Below, in pieces: positions 26,758-35,446 of a stretch of 64,000 nt of DNA. The notes below the pieces were generated by a model. That model did not search any database. It had not been told where the DNA came from and was given only the letters and a program-made list of their open reading frames with translations. The DNA comes from Ignavibacteriales bacterium (lineage in GTDB: Bacteria; Bacteroidota; Ignavibacteria; Ignavibacteriales; Ignavibacteriaceae), in contig JAGUXE010000018.1 of the NCBI GenBank assembly GCA_020061995.1, positions 20,653 to 84,652 on the forward strand, given 5' to 3'. The position numbers were made by a program, and so were the translations under genes. The stretch's first letter is position 1. Every line of letters begins with the position of its first letter.

Positions 26758-27117
26758 AATAAATCGTAAAAGTTGTTTCTTGAAATTTAATAAATATTCC
26801 GATGTGTAGGGAACGGTCGCGACCGTTACGTCTTTTTCAATAATGTAATATTATTATATCGATAATCATTTTTCGGGATGCTCGCAAGCATTCCATACAA
26901 TTTTTTTTAACAATTCAATAAACATACGCAATAGCTTTGCTCGGAACAGTCGCGACTGTTCTCTACATTATTTTTGTAAAACATCATCGCAGGCAAATGG
27001 AGTGACAGTTCTGGGTAATGATTAATTTACCCCTCGACTCCTATTTCATCTTTTTGTTTCTAAACTTTTATCTATTTTTGAATTCAATATTCTTTGAATT
27101 TAATGGTATGATTAATT
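26758..27117. other. 360-bp intergenic region holding repeat unit B
   Basis: This gap between the RAYT start and the aldehyde dehydrogenase gene mostly consists of repeat unit B (26806-26964). The remaining 150 bp before 27118 should contain the dehydrogenase promoter, but I cannot assign its boxes. No small gene is apparent. Confidence 0.55.
26806..26964. repeat. REP-like unit B with three palindromes, upstream of RAYT
   Basis: This is the directly repeated partner of unit A. Its palindromes are AACGGTCG/CGACCGTT at 26812-26827 (preceded by GTAG), an imperfect GGGATGCTCG/CAAGCATTCC at 26875-26894, and GAACAGTCG/CGACTGTTC at 26944-26961, whose minus strand is preceded by GTAG. Relative to unit A the third palindrome has changed G to A in one arm and C to T at the pairing position in the other, so the stem is preserved. 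Spacer sequence between the second and third palindromes is almost unchanged. Confidence 0.85.
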
Positions 27118-28716
27118 ATGGACGATATAAAAAATTTAGAAACAACAAAAGTCAACGAAACTATTTCTATTAATCCGGCTAACGGTGAGGTAATCGGTAA
27201 AACGAAAGAAGATAACATTCAAACACTTCAAGCAGCGGTTGTAAGAGCTCGTATTGCTCAGAAAGAATGGGCTTCTTTCAGTTTCGATAAACGAAAAGAG
27301 TATCTACTTAAAATTAGAGATTTTGTTGTGGAGAATGCGGATGAGTTTTCAGAAGTTATTTCAAAAGATAACGGCAAAACCCGTACTGATGCTATCAGCA
27401 CCGAGGTTCTCTCCTCTGCAATGGCAATTAATTACTATGCAAAAAACGCAAAAAAAATTCTAAAACGAAAACACCTTAAAGCCGGTTCGATACTTACTAT
27501 CAATAAACGTTCTTACGTGGACCGCGTTCCTTATGGTGTAATCGGAGTAATAAGCCCATGGAATTATCCCTTTGCAATTCCTTTTCATGAAATTGCAATG
27601 GCCTTAATTGCCGGAAACGCTGTCATACTAAAAACAGCAACTCAAACACTAGAAGTAGGTAAAACGATAACCCGTGCTGTCAATTCAGCAAATCTTCCAG
27701 AAGGCTTATTTACATTTTTAAATATTCCGGGAAGTATTGCGGGTGAAGCGTTTATTAATTCCGGTATCAATAAACTTTTTTTTACCGGTTCAGTTGAAGT
27801 TGGTAAAAAGTTAACAAAACTTGCCGCTGAAAAACTACTCCCCCTCTCTCTTGAACTTGGTGGTAATGACGCAATGATTGTTTGTAAAGATGCTGATCTA
27901 ATAAGAGCTGTAAACGGTGCGCTTTGGGCAGGGTTGTCAAATGCAGGTCAATCATGTGCCGGAGTTGAAAGAATTTATGTTGAAGAAGAAATTTATTCAG
28001 ACTTCATTGCTTTATTAAAACATAAACTGAAGCGTTTGCGTGTAGGTCCAGATACTGATTATAATGTTGAAATAGGGGCTATAACTACAAAACAGCAACT
28101 TGAAACCGTAAAGCTTCATCTTCAAGATGCAATTGATAAAGGGGCAACCTTTACTTCCTGCGATGTTGATGAAACCATTATAAATAACGGACAATTTCAT
28201 AGTCCTGTAATAATTGAAAATGTTAATGATGAAATGTTAACCATGAAAGATGAAACATTCGGACCTCTTCTTGCTGTTGAAAAAGTTTCATCATTTGAAG
28301 AAGCCATTGCGAAGGCAAATAACTCTTATCTCGGTTTAACCGCTTCGGTCTGGACTAAAGATTCAAATAAAGGAAAAGAGATAGCCTCCAAACTGGAAGC
28401 CGGTGCGGTGATGATCAATGATCATTTGATGAGTCATGGATTAGCTGAAACTCCATGGGGTGGATTTAAGCAATCGGGAACGGGGCGCACTCACGGTTAT
28501 CTTGGTTTGGAAGCAATGACACAACCACGCGTTGTAACTAATGATATTCTTCCCGGTGTGAAAAGAAACATGTGGTGGTACCCGCATAATAAAACTGTAT
28601 ATGATGGATTGAAAGGGGCAATGCACTTTCTATATGGAAAAGATTTTTTTACAAAGGTAAGCGGTCTAACTAAATTGACTAAGGTATTTTTAAGGAGTTT
28701 CTTTGATGAGAAATAG
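27118..28716 (+). CDS. NAD(P)-dependent aldehyde dehydrogenase
   Basis: This 532-residue enzyme oxidises aldehydes to acids. SPWNYPF contains the oxyanion Asn149, LSLELGGND the general base Glu246 and NAGQSCAG the nucleophile Cys280. GETFGPLL-type sequence (DETFGPLLAVEK) and the final PWGGFKQSGTGR are family hallmarks. It exceeds the usual 480-500 residues by a C-terminal tail of about 50 residues (GVKRNMWWYPHNKTVYDGL onward), as in some succinate-semialdehyde or fatty-aldehyde dehydrogenase subgroups. The substrate is not determined. The next gene overlaps its end by 11 bases. Confidence 0.92.
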   Translation: MDDIKNLETTKVNETISINPANGEVIGKTKEDNIQTLQAAVVRARIAQKEWASFSFDKRKEYLLKIRDFVVENADEFSEVISKDNGKTRTDAISTEVLSSAMAINYYAKNAKKILKRKHLKAGSILTINKRSYVDRVPYGVIGVISPWNYPFAIPFHEIAMALIAGNAVILKTATQTLEVGKTITRAVNSANLPEGLFTFLNIPGSIAGEAFINSGINKLFFTGSVEVGKKLTKLAAEKLLPLSLELGGNDAMIVCKDADLIRAVNGALWAGLSNAGQSCAGVERIYVEEEIYSDFIALLKHKLKRLRVGPDTDYNVEIGAITTKQQLETVKLHLQDAIDKGATFTSCDVDETIINNGQFHSPVIIENVNDEMLTMKDETFGPLLAVEKVSSFEEAIAKANNSYLGLTASVWTKDSNKGKEIASKLEAGAVMINDHLMSHGLAETPWGGFKQSGTGRTHGYLGLEAMTQPRVVTNDILPGVKRNMWWYPHNKTVYDGLKGAMHFLYGKDFFTKVSGLTKLTKVFLRSFFDEK

Positions 28717-29311
28717 ACATAAATGTATTTCATTTATTAGTGTAATGTTTTTTCTAGTCTTTACTTACGGATGCAAATCCAATTTGCCTCGTGAAGATTA
28801 TATCGGATATAAATCTTATCCACTGGTAGATCATGATAGTACAGTCATTACTTTTCCTTCTGATTATAAGGGAAAAATATTAGTGATAGGTTTTATTTTT
28901 ACTCATTGCCCCGATATTTGTCCGATTACAGTTCACAATTTACAACTCATTCAAACTGAGGTTGCGAAAGAAAAATTAAAGAATGTTCAGTTTGCGGCCG
29001 TTTCATTTGATCCTGACCGAGATACCCCATCGCTGCTAAAGAAGTTTGGAAATATGCGCAATATAGATTACTCTAATTGGAAATTTTTAACAGGAGAACG
29101 GGATACTGTTTTATCACTTACTAAGGAAATGGAAATTGTTGCCGTTTCAAGCGATACTACTTATCTTAAAGACGGAAGTAAATCATATTTCTTTACTCAT
29201 ACCGACAGAATTTCTTTAATTGACCAAAGAAATCGTCTACGTAAGGAATATGTTGGAACTGCTGTTGATATAAAGGAAATAATTAAAGATATAAAATCAT
29301 TAGAGGAATAA
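28706..29311 (+). CDS. SCO1/SenC family copper chaperone lipoprotein
   Basis: SCO proteins deliver copper to the CuA site of cytochrome oxidase or act as thiol reductants. This 201-residue protein has a lipoprotein signal (lipobox Cys23) and a thioredoxin fold with the copper-binding Cys68 and Cys72 in THCPDICP and His165 in FTHTDR. I use the ATG at 28706, 8 nt after a strong TAAGGAG; a TTG one codon upstream is less likely. It overlaps the dehydrogenase gene by 11 bases, and the PCuAC gene follows after one base, so the genes are probably co-transcribed. Confidence 0.93.
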   Translation: MRNRHKCISFISVMFFLVFTYGCKSNLPREDYIGYKSYPLVDHDSTVITFPSDYKGKILVIGFIFTHCPDICPITVHNLQLIQTEVAKEKLKNVQFAAVSFDPDRDTPSLLKKFGNMRNIDYSNWKFLTGERDTVLSLTKEMEIVAVSSDTTYLKDGSKSYFFTHTDRISLIDQRNRLRKEYVGTAVDIKEIIKDIKSLEE

Positions 29312-29312
29312 A

Positions 29313-29720
29313 ATGAAAATAATACTGGCAATGCTGCTCCTTATTTCATTTCAAGGGGATAATAAATTATCCATTGAAAAAACCTGGACTCGCGTTTCTG
29401 CCGAAGGAACAAATACCGCCTTCTTTTTTGATGTTGTTAATAATAGTGATAAACCGGATACATTGTATAACGTTGAATCAACTGTTGCTGAAATAACTGA
29501 AATTCATGAAACATATAAAGTAGACGGGAAAATGGGAATGAGAAAAATTCCCTATGTTGTTATTCCACCAAAATCAACATTTAACTTCAAGCCGCGTAGT
29601 TATCACATAATGCTAATAGGCTTGAATAATGATGTAAATGCAAATGATGTTGTTGAGTTAACGGTCTATTTTAAACAAGCAGGGAAAATGGTATTAAAAG
29701 GAATTGCCCGAACAATGTAA
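29313..29720 (+). CDS. PCu(A)C family periplasmic copper chaperone
   Basis: This 135-residue protein has a short signal peptide and a cupredoxin-like fold. The copper-binding signature H-x10-M-x21-H-x-M is exactly met by His65, Met76, His98 and Met100. PCuAC proteins bring Cu(I) to the oxidase CuA site, working with SCO proteins, and the SCO gene ends one base upstream. This pairing strongly supports a role in respiratory oxidase assembly, although no oxidase genes lie in the window. Confidence 0.93.
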   Translation: MKIILAMLLLISFQGDNKLSIEKTWTRVSAEGTNTAFFFDVVNNSDKPDTLYNVESTVAEITEIHETYKVDGKMGMRKIPYVVIPPKSTFNFKPRSYHIMLIGLNNDVNANDVVELTVYFKQAGKMVLKGIARTM

Positions 29721-29750
29721 TCTTTTTCACAAATATTGAGTTTTCTAATT

Positions 29751-30272
29751 ATGTTTCTGAAAAAAAATAGAACAGCAGATCAATCCAAAAGCAAAAAATG
29801 GATGCAAATTTTACCCCTTTGGGTTTTATTCATAGGAATGGTGATAGTTGCAGTCAGTAATTTTAAGGATAGAGAATCATTGGACGACAAAGTATATTTT
29901 AATAAGCAATCGATAGTACATTTTATTTCTGCCGATTATAATCTCCTCGCTCAGATAGATGTGGAGATTGCTAATACTGATTATGACCGTCAACGAGGAT
30001 TAATGAACCGAGATAAACTTGAAGAGAATCAAGGAATGCTATTTGTTTTTCCTTATCAGGACACACTCTCTTTCTGGATGAAAGATACCAAAATTCCGCT
30101 CGACATAATTTATGCTAATATTGAAAGAGAGATAGTAACGATCCATAAAAACAGCGTTCCATTTAGCCACGAACAGTACCGTTCAAGCAAACCGGCACAG
30201 TATGTAGTTGAAGTTAATGCAGGTTTCTGCGATAAGAATGGAATTCGATTAGGCGATAGAATCAGTTGGTAA
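29751..30272 (+). CDS. DUF192 family protein with N-terminal membrane anchor
   Basis: This 173-residue protein has a single N-terminal transmembrane segment (residues 20-40) and a DUF192 domain. Conserved sequence includes DYDRQRGLMNRDKLEENQGMLFVF, LSFWMKDTKIPLDIIYAN and YVVEVNAGFCDKNGIRLGD. DUF192 proteins are small beta-barrels of unclear function found in many bacteria and archaea. I start at ATG 29751; a TTG at 29736 would add five residues. It follows the copper chaperones with a 30-bp gap, so a role in metal handling is possible but unproven. Confidence 0.85.
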   Translation: MFLKKNRTADQSKSKKWMQILPLWVLFIGMVIVAVSNFKDRESLDDKVYFNKQSIVHFISADYNLLAQIDVEIANTDYDRQRGLMNRDKLEENQGMLFVFPYQDTLSFWMKDTKIPLDIIYANIEREIVTIHKNSVPFSHEQYRSSKPAQYVVEVNAGFCDKNGIRLGDRISW

Positions 30273-30286
30273 AATTGTGTAAAACC

Positions 30287-30314
30287 GTAGAGACTTGCCG
30301 CGGCAAGTCTCTAC
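30287..30314. repeat. 28-bp perfect palindrome between convergent genes
   Basis: The arm GTAGAGACTTGCCG at 30287-30300 is followed without spacer by its exact reverse complement at 30301-30314. GTAG at both ends matches the REP-type tetranucleotide. It lies between the convergent DUF192 and DUF4097 genes, where it could act as a transcription terminator for both, although only short T-runs flank it. Palindromes of this style are dispersed in many genomes. Confidence 0.75.
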
Positions 30315-30342
30315 ACTTTAATCAGAAAAGTTTCTAACTACT

Positions 30343-31263
30343 TTATCTCTTCTTTACTTTAATATCACCACCGGAAGTTTTACAAATCAAAACATTTCCG
30401 CCATTATTTAAGTCGGCTTCATACTTTGAAGAACTTATTTTTACAACATTATTAGTCGGTAAATTACATGAAATATCTCCGCCGGATGTTTTCAAATCAG
30501 CTTTAGCATTGAAATCTGATGGAACATAAACATCAATGTCACCGCCGGAAGTTGATAATTGAATACCCTGATTATCACCGGTGTATTCAAGTTTAATATC
30601 CCCGCCTGATGTAGAGGCTTCAATTTTGGAATAACTGCTTTTTAGTTCAATATCACCCCCTGAAGTAGAACCTTTAAAAGAACCTTCAAACTTAACTGCT
30701 TTAATATCTCCACCGGAAGTAGTTAACTGAAATTTTCCTTTAACACTATTTAAGGTTATATCACCACCTGATGTTGTGACATGCATATTTCCCTCAGACT
30801 CTTTTATATTCAGATCGCCTCCCGAGGTTGATAATTTTATATCGCCAACTATTTTGGAGAGGTACATATCTCCACCGGAAGTTTTCATTTTGATATTAAA
30901 ATTGGAAGGGACGAATATTTCCAATTTTAATCTGATGTTTCCGGAGAACCAACCCCAAAAACCACCTTCTCTTTTCCCGTAAACACTCACGCCTTCGTCA
31001 TCACTACTGAAAGAGAAATTGACTTTTTCTTCAGCCTTTTTATTCCCCGAAATCTTTACATACACTTCCTCTTTTTCCCATGAAGTTACTTTAATATCTC
31101 CGGTTGAAACATCCACCTTCAGCGTTTTACCTGCTTGAATAGGGAAAGATTTTTCATGTAGAACTTTCAAATCGTCAGCAAATAACTTGGAACTCAACAC
31201 TAATCCGATAATGATAATAATCATTATTGAACCTTTTCTAAATTTACTAACTACATTTTCCAT
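30343..31263 (-). CDS. Exported DUF4097 beta-repeat protein
   Basis: This 306-residue exported protein has an N-terminal signal or anchor segment (residues 12-30). The rest is a DUF4097-type right-handed beta structure. The motif TSGGD occurs nine times, roughly every 15 to 25 residues, with the pattern TSGGDIxL between short strands. Such proteins are adhesin-like or stress-linked, with no known enzyme activity. It has its own promoter region and is convergent with the copper-chaperone operon. The repeats are well preserved in amino acids but vary in codons, so they are not a recent tandem duplication. Confidence 0.85.
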   Translation of the reverse strand: MENVVSKFRKGSIMIIIIIGLVLSSKLFADDLKVLHEKSFPIQAGKTLKVDVSTGDIKVTSWEKEEVYVKISGNKKAEEKVNFSFSSDDEGVSVYGKREGGFWGWFSGNIRLKLEIFVPSNFNIKMKTSGGDMYLSKIVGDIKLSTSGGDLNIKESEGNMHVTTSGGDITLNSVKGKFQLTTSGGDIKAVKFEGSFKGSTSGGDIELKSSYSKIEASTSGGDIKLEYTGDNQGIQLSTSGGDIDVYVPSDFNAKADLKTSGGDISCNLPTNNVVKISSSKYEADLNNGGNVLICKTSGGDIKVKKR

Positions 31264-31368
31264 TTTTTACTCCTCAAAGAATTAATATTTTGATCTCTCA
31301 TTATCAATTGATAGTTTCAATTTGAACAGCTAATTTGTATGAGTTCACAATAAACTAAAGGTGATTAT

Positions 31369-31764
31369 ATGTTACTCTCATTATTAGCCGTAACTTTTGC
31401 TATTGCATTCACCACATCATTGCTTATTACTCTTGTGTTCAAGAAATCGCTTTATGCAATTTTAAAAAGAATAATAGGTGATGAAATATTTTCAGTCTGG
31501 GCAAACTACATTATTTTTGCAATCTTTGTTGTCGGCATTTCAGGAGGAGTAAGAATTTGGGAATTAGAAAAATATATTACTCCCTCAAACAAAGATTCGT
31601 CAATTCTTGTTTTAACTCAAGAACGCTGGGTACTTGAAATATACAGAACAATAATTGAATCGATGCAAAGTATCGCCTGGATGCTTCTTTTATTTTTTGT
31701 TTTTGCATTGCTTGCGTTTGTAATTGTTCGTATTAACGAAGCGAAGAAACAAAAACAAGAATAA
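31369..31764 (+). CDS. Small membrane protein of unknown function
   Basis: This 131-residue protein has three hydrophobic segments (about residues 3-25, 45-62 and 95-118) and a basic C-terminal tail ending in Lys/Gln/Glu. I do not recognise the family. AAAGGTG lies about 6 nt before the ATG, so translation should be good. It lies between the DUF4097 gene (divergent) and copZ-copA (150 bp downstream, same strand). A link with copper transport is possible from position only. Confidence 0.6.
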   Translation: MLLSLLAVTFAIAFTTSLLITLVFKKSLYAILKRIIGDEIFSVWANYIIFAIFVVGISGGVRIWELEKYITPSNKDSSILVLTQERWVLEIYRTIIESMQSIAWMLLLFFVFALLAFVIVRINEAKKQKQE

Positions 31765-31811
31765 AGAACAAAAATTACACTGATATTGTAACTATATTAA
31801 ATCAATTACTC

Positions 31812-31824
31812 AAACCGTCGGTTT
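31812..31824. promoter_or_regulatory. Short palindrome upstream of copZ
   Basis: AAACCG-T-CGGTTT is a 13-nt inverted repeat located 89 bp before the CopZ start, in the only sizeable gap in front of the copper-export genes. Its place suits an operator for a metal-responsive repressor, but it does not match the CueR, CsoR or CopY consensus I know. No regulator gene is adjacent. Confidence 0.3.
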
Positions 31825-31912
31825 ACGGAATCTTCCTTTCAAAACAAATTTGATTTTTTTGAGCGATTCAAGGCGGTTAGAAAATTGAACGAAAACATTA
31901 GAAAGGTAAAAA

Positions 31913-32113
31913 ATGAAAAAAGCCGAATTCACTATAGAAGGAATGAACTGCGGTCATTGTGTTATGGCTGTTAAAAAAGAACTAAGCAAAATCGAAAATC
32001 TTATTATTGAAGATGTACAAATCGGAAAAGCAGTTGTAATATATGATGAAACGTCAACAAATATAAATGCTATTATATCGGCTATTGACGCCGCTGGATT
32101 CACGGTAGTCTAA
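31913..32113 (+). CDS. copZ: Copper chaperone CopZ-like (heavy-metal-associated domain)
   Basis: This 66-residue single HMA domain has the ferredoxin-like beta-alpha-beta-beta-alpha-beta pattern and the metal-binding motif MNCGHC (Cys13, Cys16). It should bind Cu(I) in the cytoplasm and pass it to the ATPase encoded 22 bp downstream. GAAAGG lies before the ATG. Zinc or cadmium binding is the alternative, but the neighbouring CopA favours copper. Confidence 0.9.
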   Translation: MKKAEFTIEGMNCGHCVMAVKKELSKIENLIIEDVQIGKAVVIYDETSTNINAIISAIDAAGFTVV

Positions 32114-32135
32114 TTTTCATTTTATTAAAAATACG

Positions 32136-34391
32136 TTGCAAACAGAAAATAAATTAACAGTAACTCTTCCTGTTGAAGGAATGACTTGTGCAAGTTGTGT
32201 TGCGCGAGTCGAGAAGACTTTAAAGAAAGTTGACGGGGTTGAAACCGTTTCGGTTAATCTTGCAACCGAAAAAGTAACCCTCTCGTTTGTTCCCGATAAA
32301 ACAAATCTAAATCAACTTGCCACTGTAGTTGAAGATGCAGGTTATATTCTTCATCTACCAAAACAAAATGCTGCCGAGCAGGTTGAGGATGAAAAGCCGA
32401 CACCTCAACAGAAATATTATTCTGAATTAAAGAAGGAATTTGTATTCAGTCTATTTTTTGCGTTACCGATTATGGTAGTAAGCATGATTAGTATGACTGA
32501 TTGGTTTATGAATATTTCCCTCTTTACAATGAATGAGATAAACAAACTACTCCTCATAGCCGCATCCATAATAATGTTTACATCAGGAAAAAGATTTTTT
32601 ATAACCGCAATCAAATTAGCCAAAAAATTCACTGCTGATATGAATACTTTGGTTGCAGTCGGAACAGGAACTGCTTATTTATATAGTCTTGTGGTTGTTC
32701 TGTTTCCCGACTGGCTTCCTATCAATGATGCTTCACAACATATATATTTTGATACCGCAACAACAATTATAACACTCATCCTAATGGGAAAAATGTTTGA
32801 AGCAAAAGCTAAAAGTCGTACGGGAGATGCAATAAAAAAACTTATCGGCTTGCAGCCCAAAACAGCACGTGTAAAGCGTAATGGAATTGAGACTGATATT
32901 CAAATTTCTGATCTACATTTAGGAGAGCAGATTATTGTTCGTCCCGGAGAAAAAATCGCTGTTGATGGAGTTATTTTTAGTGGTTCAAGCAGTATCGATG
33001 AATCAATGATTACCGGCGAAAGTCTTCCTGTCAACAAGAAAATTGGTGATAAAGTAATCGGTGGAACAATCAACAAAACAGGAAGTTTTGATTTCACTGC
33101 TACTGCTATTGGAAAAGATACTGTTGTAAGCCAAATAATTAAATTAGTTGAAGAGGCTCAGGGTTCAAAAGCTGCCATACAAAATCTTGCTGATAAAATT
33201 GCTTCAGTATTTGTTCCCATAGTAATATCAATAGCAATAATCACATTTGTTTTATGGTTGGTAATCGGAAATGCTTCCTTCTCCACGGCGATGATTAACT
33301 TCATTGCGGTGTTAATTATTGCATGTCCATGCGCGCTCGGACTCGCAACTCCAACGGCAATAATGGTTGGAACCGGATTGGGGGCTTCTAATGGAATTTT
33401 AATCAAAAACGCTGATAGTCTTGAAAAGATGCGCTTAATCGATACAATTGTTTTTGATAAAACAGGAACCATTACGAAGGGGGCACCTGCTGTTCAAAAT
33501 ATCTATTGCGAAGGAAATATAACCGAGAAAGATGTTTTAACCATTACCGCTTCGATTGAGAAAAGATCCGAACATCCTTTGGGAAAAGCAATAGTCGAAT
33601 ATGCAATCAAAAATAATTATTCATTAGAAGAGGTGACATCTTTTACTTCATATACAGGTAAAGGAGTAAGCGCTGAATTCGCCGGTGATATAATTATTGT
33701 AGGTAATGATAGCCTAATGAGTGATTTTAATATCTCACTTGAACGAATGGAATATGCTGTTAATGAGATTATGGAATCTGGACAAACTGCTGTTTATTTT
33801 GTTCGAAATGGTGAACTTCTTGCCGTTTTTGCAATTGCAGATTCAATAAAACCTGAAGCACGAGAATCAGTATCTAAACTCAAGCAAGAAGGATTTAATG
33901 TTTATCTATTAAGTGGTGATAATGAGCGGACCGTCCAAGCAATTGCTCAACAAGCAGGAATTACTAATATTATTTCTCAAGTTCTGCCGCAACAAAAAGC
34001 GGAGAAAATTAGAGAGCTGCAGCTTCAAGGGAAAAAAGTGGCTATGGTTGGGGATGGAATAAATGATGCCCCCGCTCTTGCAATTGCAGATGTCGGTATA
34101 GCAATGGGAACGGGAACCGATATTGCAGTTGAAACTGCAGATATTACATTTATGAAAGGAAATTTGAACACTATTCATCAAGTTATTAAACTGTCACAAA
34201 AAACTATTGGAACAATAAAACAAAACCTCTTCTGGGCTTTTATTTACAATGTAATCGGAATACCCATTGCCGCATTTGGATTACTTAATCCAATGTTTGC
34301 AGCGGCGGCAATGGCTTTTAGTTCGGTAAGTGTTGTTAGTAATTCGTTGCGATTGAAAAATGTTAAACTAACTAAGATTAGTCCCAACTAA
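32136..34391 (+). CDS. copA: Cu(I)-exporting P1B-type ATPase CopA
   Basis: This 751-residue P1B-1 ATPase exports Cu(I) from the cytoplasm. It has one N-terminal HMA domain (GMTCASC, Cys18 and Cys21), eight predicted transmembrane helices, the CPC motif at Cys397-Pro-Cys399, the phosphorylation site DKTGT at Asp441, the nucleotide-domain HP motif (SEHPLG), and [12 protein letters not shown] in the hinge. SNSLRLK near the C-terminus is a helix-8 signature of copper pumps. The start is TTG at 32136; no earlier in-frame ATG gives the full HMA domain. It is co-oriented with copZ with a 22-bp gap, indicating an operon. Confidence 0.95.
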   Translation: MQTENKLTVTLPVEGMTCASCVARVEKTLKKVDGVETVSVNLATEKVTLSFVPDKTNLNQLATVVEDAGYILHLPKQNAAEQVEDEKPTPQQKYYSELKKEFVFSLFFALPIMVVSMISMTDWFMNISLFTMNEINKLLLIAASIIMFTSGKRFFITAIKLAKKFTADMNTLVAVGTGTAYLYSLVVVLFPDWLPINDASQHIYFDTATTIITLILMGKMFEAKAKSRTGDAIKKLIGLQPKTARVKRNGIETDIQISDLHLGEQIIVRPGEKIAVDGVIFSGSSSIDESMITGESLPVNKKIGDKVIGGTINKTGSFDFTATAIGKDTVVSQIIKLVEEAQGSKAAIQNLADKIASVFVPIVISIAIITFVLWLVIGNASFSTAMINFIAVLIIACPCALGLATPTAIMVGTGLGASNGILIKNADSLEKMRLIDTIVFDKTGTITKGAPAVQNIYCEGNITEKDVLTITASIEKRSEHPLGKAIVEYAIKNNYSLEEVTSFTSYTGKGVSAEFAGDIIIVGNDSLMSDFNISLERMEYAVNEIMESGQTAVYFVRNGELLAVFAIADSIKPEARESVSKLKQEGFNVYLLSGDNERTVQAIAQQAGITNIISQVLPQQKAEKIRELQLQGKKVAMVGDGINDAPALAIADVGIAMGTGTDIAVETADITFMKGNLNTIHQVIKLSQKTIGTIKQNLFWAFIYNVIGIPIAAFGLLNPMFAAAAMAFSSVSVVSNSLRLKNVKLTKISPN

Positions 34392-34396
34392 ATAAA

Positions 34397-34858
34397 TCAT
34401 ATTTTTTTCTTGACTTCCCTTTCGTAAAGATTTATCCAATCGGCTACACTCATTTTCTTAACGAGTTCAGTAATTAATTCAAAGGGAATTTGATCCGGTT
34501 TTTTGAATCTTATGCAACTTTTACCCATATCAAGTTTTGATTTCGAATGTTTAGTGTATTCAGATGTAAACCATGTTAGTAATTTTTTATCTGCATAAAT
34601 TCCCATGTGATAAAAAGAGATAAAGTTTTTTTGTGATGCCAAGCCCATAAACGGAAGTGGCAGTTTTGGATCACAGTGATAACCATCCGGATATAATGAA
34701 TAAGGAACAACATAACCAATCATTCCGTAATTCATTAGAGCAGAAAATCCTTTAGGAAGATTCTTCACAATTAAGTTATGCAATTGTTTAAAAACTTCTT
34801 TTCGTTCTTCCGGAAGGGAATTGATATACTCTTCCGTTGAAGCTGCTTTTGATTGCAT
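34397..34858 (-). CDS. DUF1801 (YdhG-like) family protein
   Basis: This 153-residue cytoplasmic protein matches DUF1801. EEYINSLPEERKEVFKQLHNLI opens it, LMNYGMIGYVVP follows near residue 41, and KNFISFYHMG and KLDMGKSCIRFKK are further family motifs. The fold is similar to the YdhG/CyaY-like group; some homologues bind iron-sulfur or ligand, but none is well characterised. It is convergent with copA, whose stop lies 5 bp away, with no clear terminator. A second DUF1801 protein is at 59562. Confidence 0.85.
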   Translation of the reverse strand: MQSKAASTEEYINSLPEERKEVFKQLHNLIVKNLPKGFSALMNYGMIGYVVPYSLYPDGYHCDPKLPLPFMGLASQKNFISFYHMGIYADKKLLTWFTSEYTKHSKSKLDMGKSCIRFKKPDQIPFELITELVKKMSVADWINLYEREVKKKI

Positions 34859-34879
34859 TTTGCCTCTCTCTTTTACTGA

Positions 34880-35353
34880 TTAATTCTTATTAGACAAATA
34901 AATAATTTCATCGAACTCATCTTTTGAAACAGACATTACCGAAAGTCTGTTTCCTCGCTGTATCAGTTTCATCTGTTGAAGTTTGGCATTATTGCGAATA
35001 GCTTCAAGTGTAACCGGAGTTTTAAATTTCTTTTTGAATTTGATATCGACCATATACCATGCTGGATTATCGGGTTTACTTTTGGGATCAAAATGATTAC
35101 TCTCAGGATCAAAAGCTGTAAAATCGGGATAACCTTCTCTTACAACTTCACAAACGCCAACAATAGCAAGGGGATCAGCATTACTATGATAGAATAAAAC
35201 AAGATCACCCTTTTTCATTTCGTCTCGGAGTGTGTTGCGGGCTTGGTAATTTCTTACACCATCCCAATAAGTTGTTTGCAGAGGAGATTTTTGTAGATCA
35301 TCGATTGAGAAAACATCAGGTTCGCTTTTAACGAGCCAATACTTTTTAATCAT
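34880..35353 (-). CDS. EVE-domain protein
   Basis: This EVE-domain protein of 157 residues has a PUA-like fold. YWLVKSEPDVFSIDDLQ, TYWDGVRNYQARNTLRDEMKKGDLVLFYHSN (in pieces) and PAWYMVDIKFKKKF are diagnostic. EVE domains bind modified bases in DNA or RNA and appear in nucleic-acid surveillance and restriction systems; stand-alone copies like this are common and not clearly assigned. I set the start at ATG 35353, with AAGGA four bases upstream. A longer frame from 35368 adds five residues. Confidence 0.88.
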   Translation of the reverse strand: MIKKYWLVKSEPDVFSIDDLQKSPLQTTYWDGVRNYQARNTLRDEMKKGDLVLFYHSNADPLAIVGVCEVVREGYPDFTAFDPESNHFDPKSKPDNPAWYMVDIKFKKKFKTPVTLEAIRNNAKLQQMKLIQRGNRLSVMSVSKDEFDEIIYLSNKN

Positions 35354-35446
35354 AACATCCTTCATCATTTTTACCGTGAAAATTAATACACAAAGATATT
35401 AAAAAGAGATGGATGTATAAATAAACTGTTTTTTTAAAGAAAGAAT

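Larger units (their letters stand above)
26085..26961. mobile_element. RAYT/REP element (REP-associated tyrosine transposase locus)
   Basis: A single-gene RAYT flanked on both sides by directly repeated units carrying three hairpin palindromes each. RAYT genes are usually single copy and not autonomous transposons; the proteins are thought to spread the short palindromes. The gene is intact here. No target-site duplication was identified. The palindromes at 7504, 7590, 30287 and inside the sorting-domain genes have different sequences, so their link to this enzyme is not shown. Confidence 0.75.

Noticed and set aside
33158..33472. A 104-codon open frame on the minus strand inside copA.
   Set aside because: It is fully antisense to conserved transmembrane and phosphorylation-site coding sequence and has no recognisable protein features.
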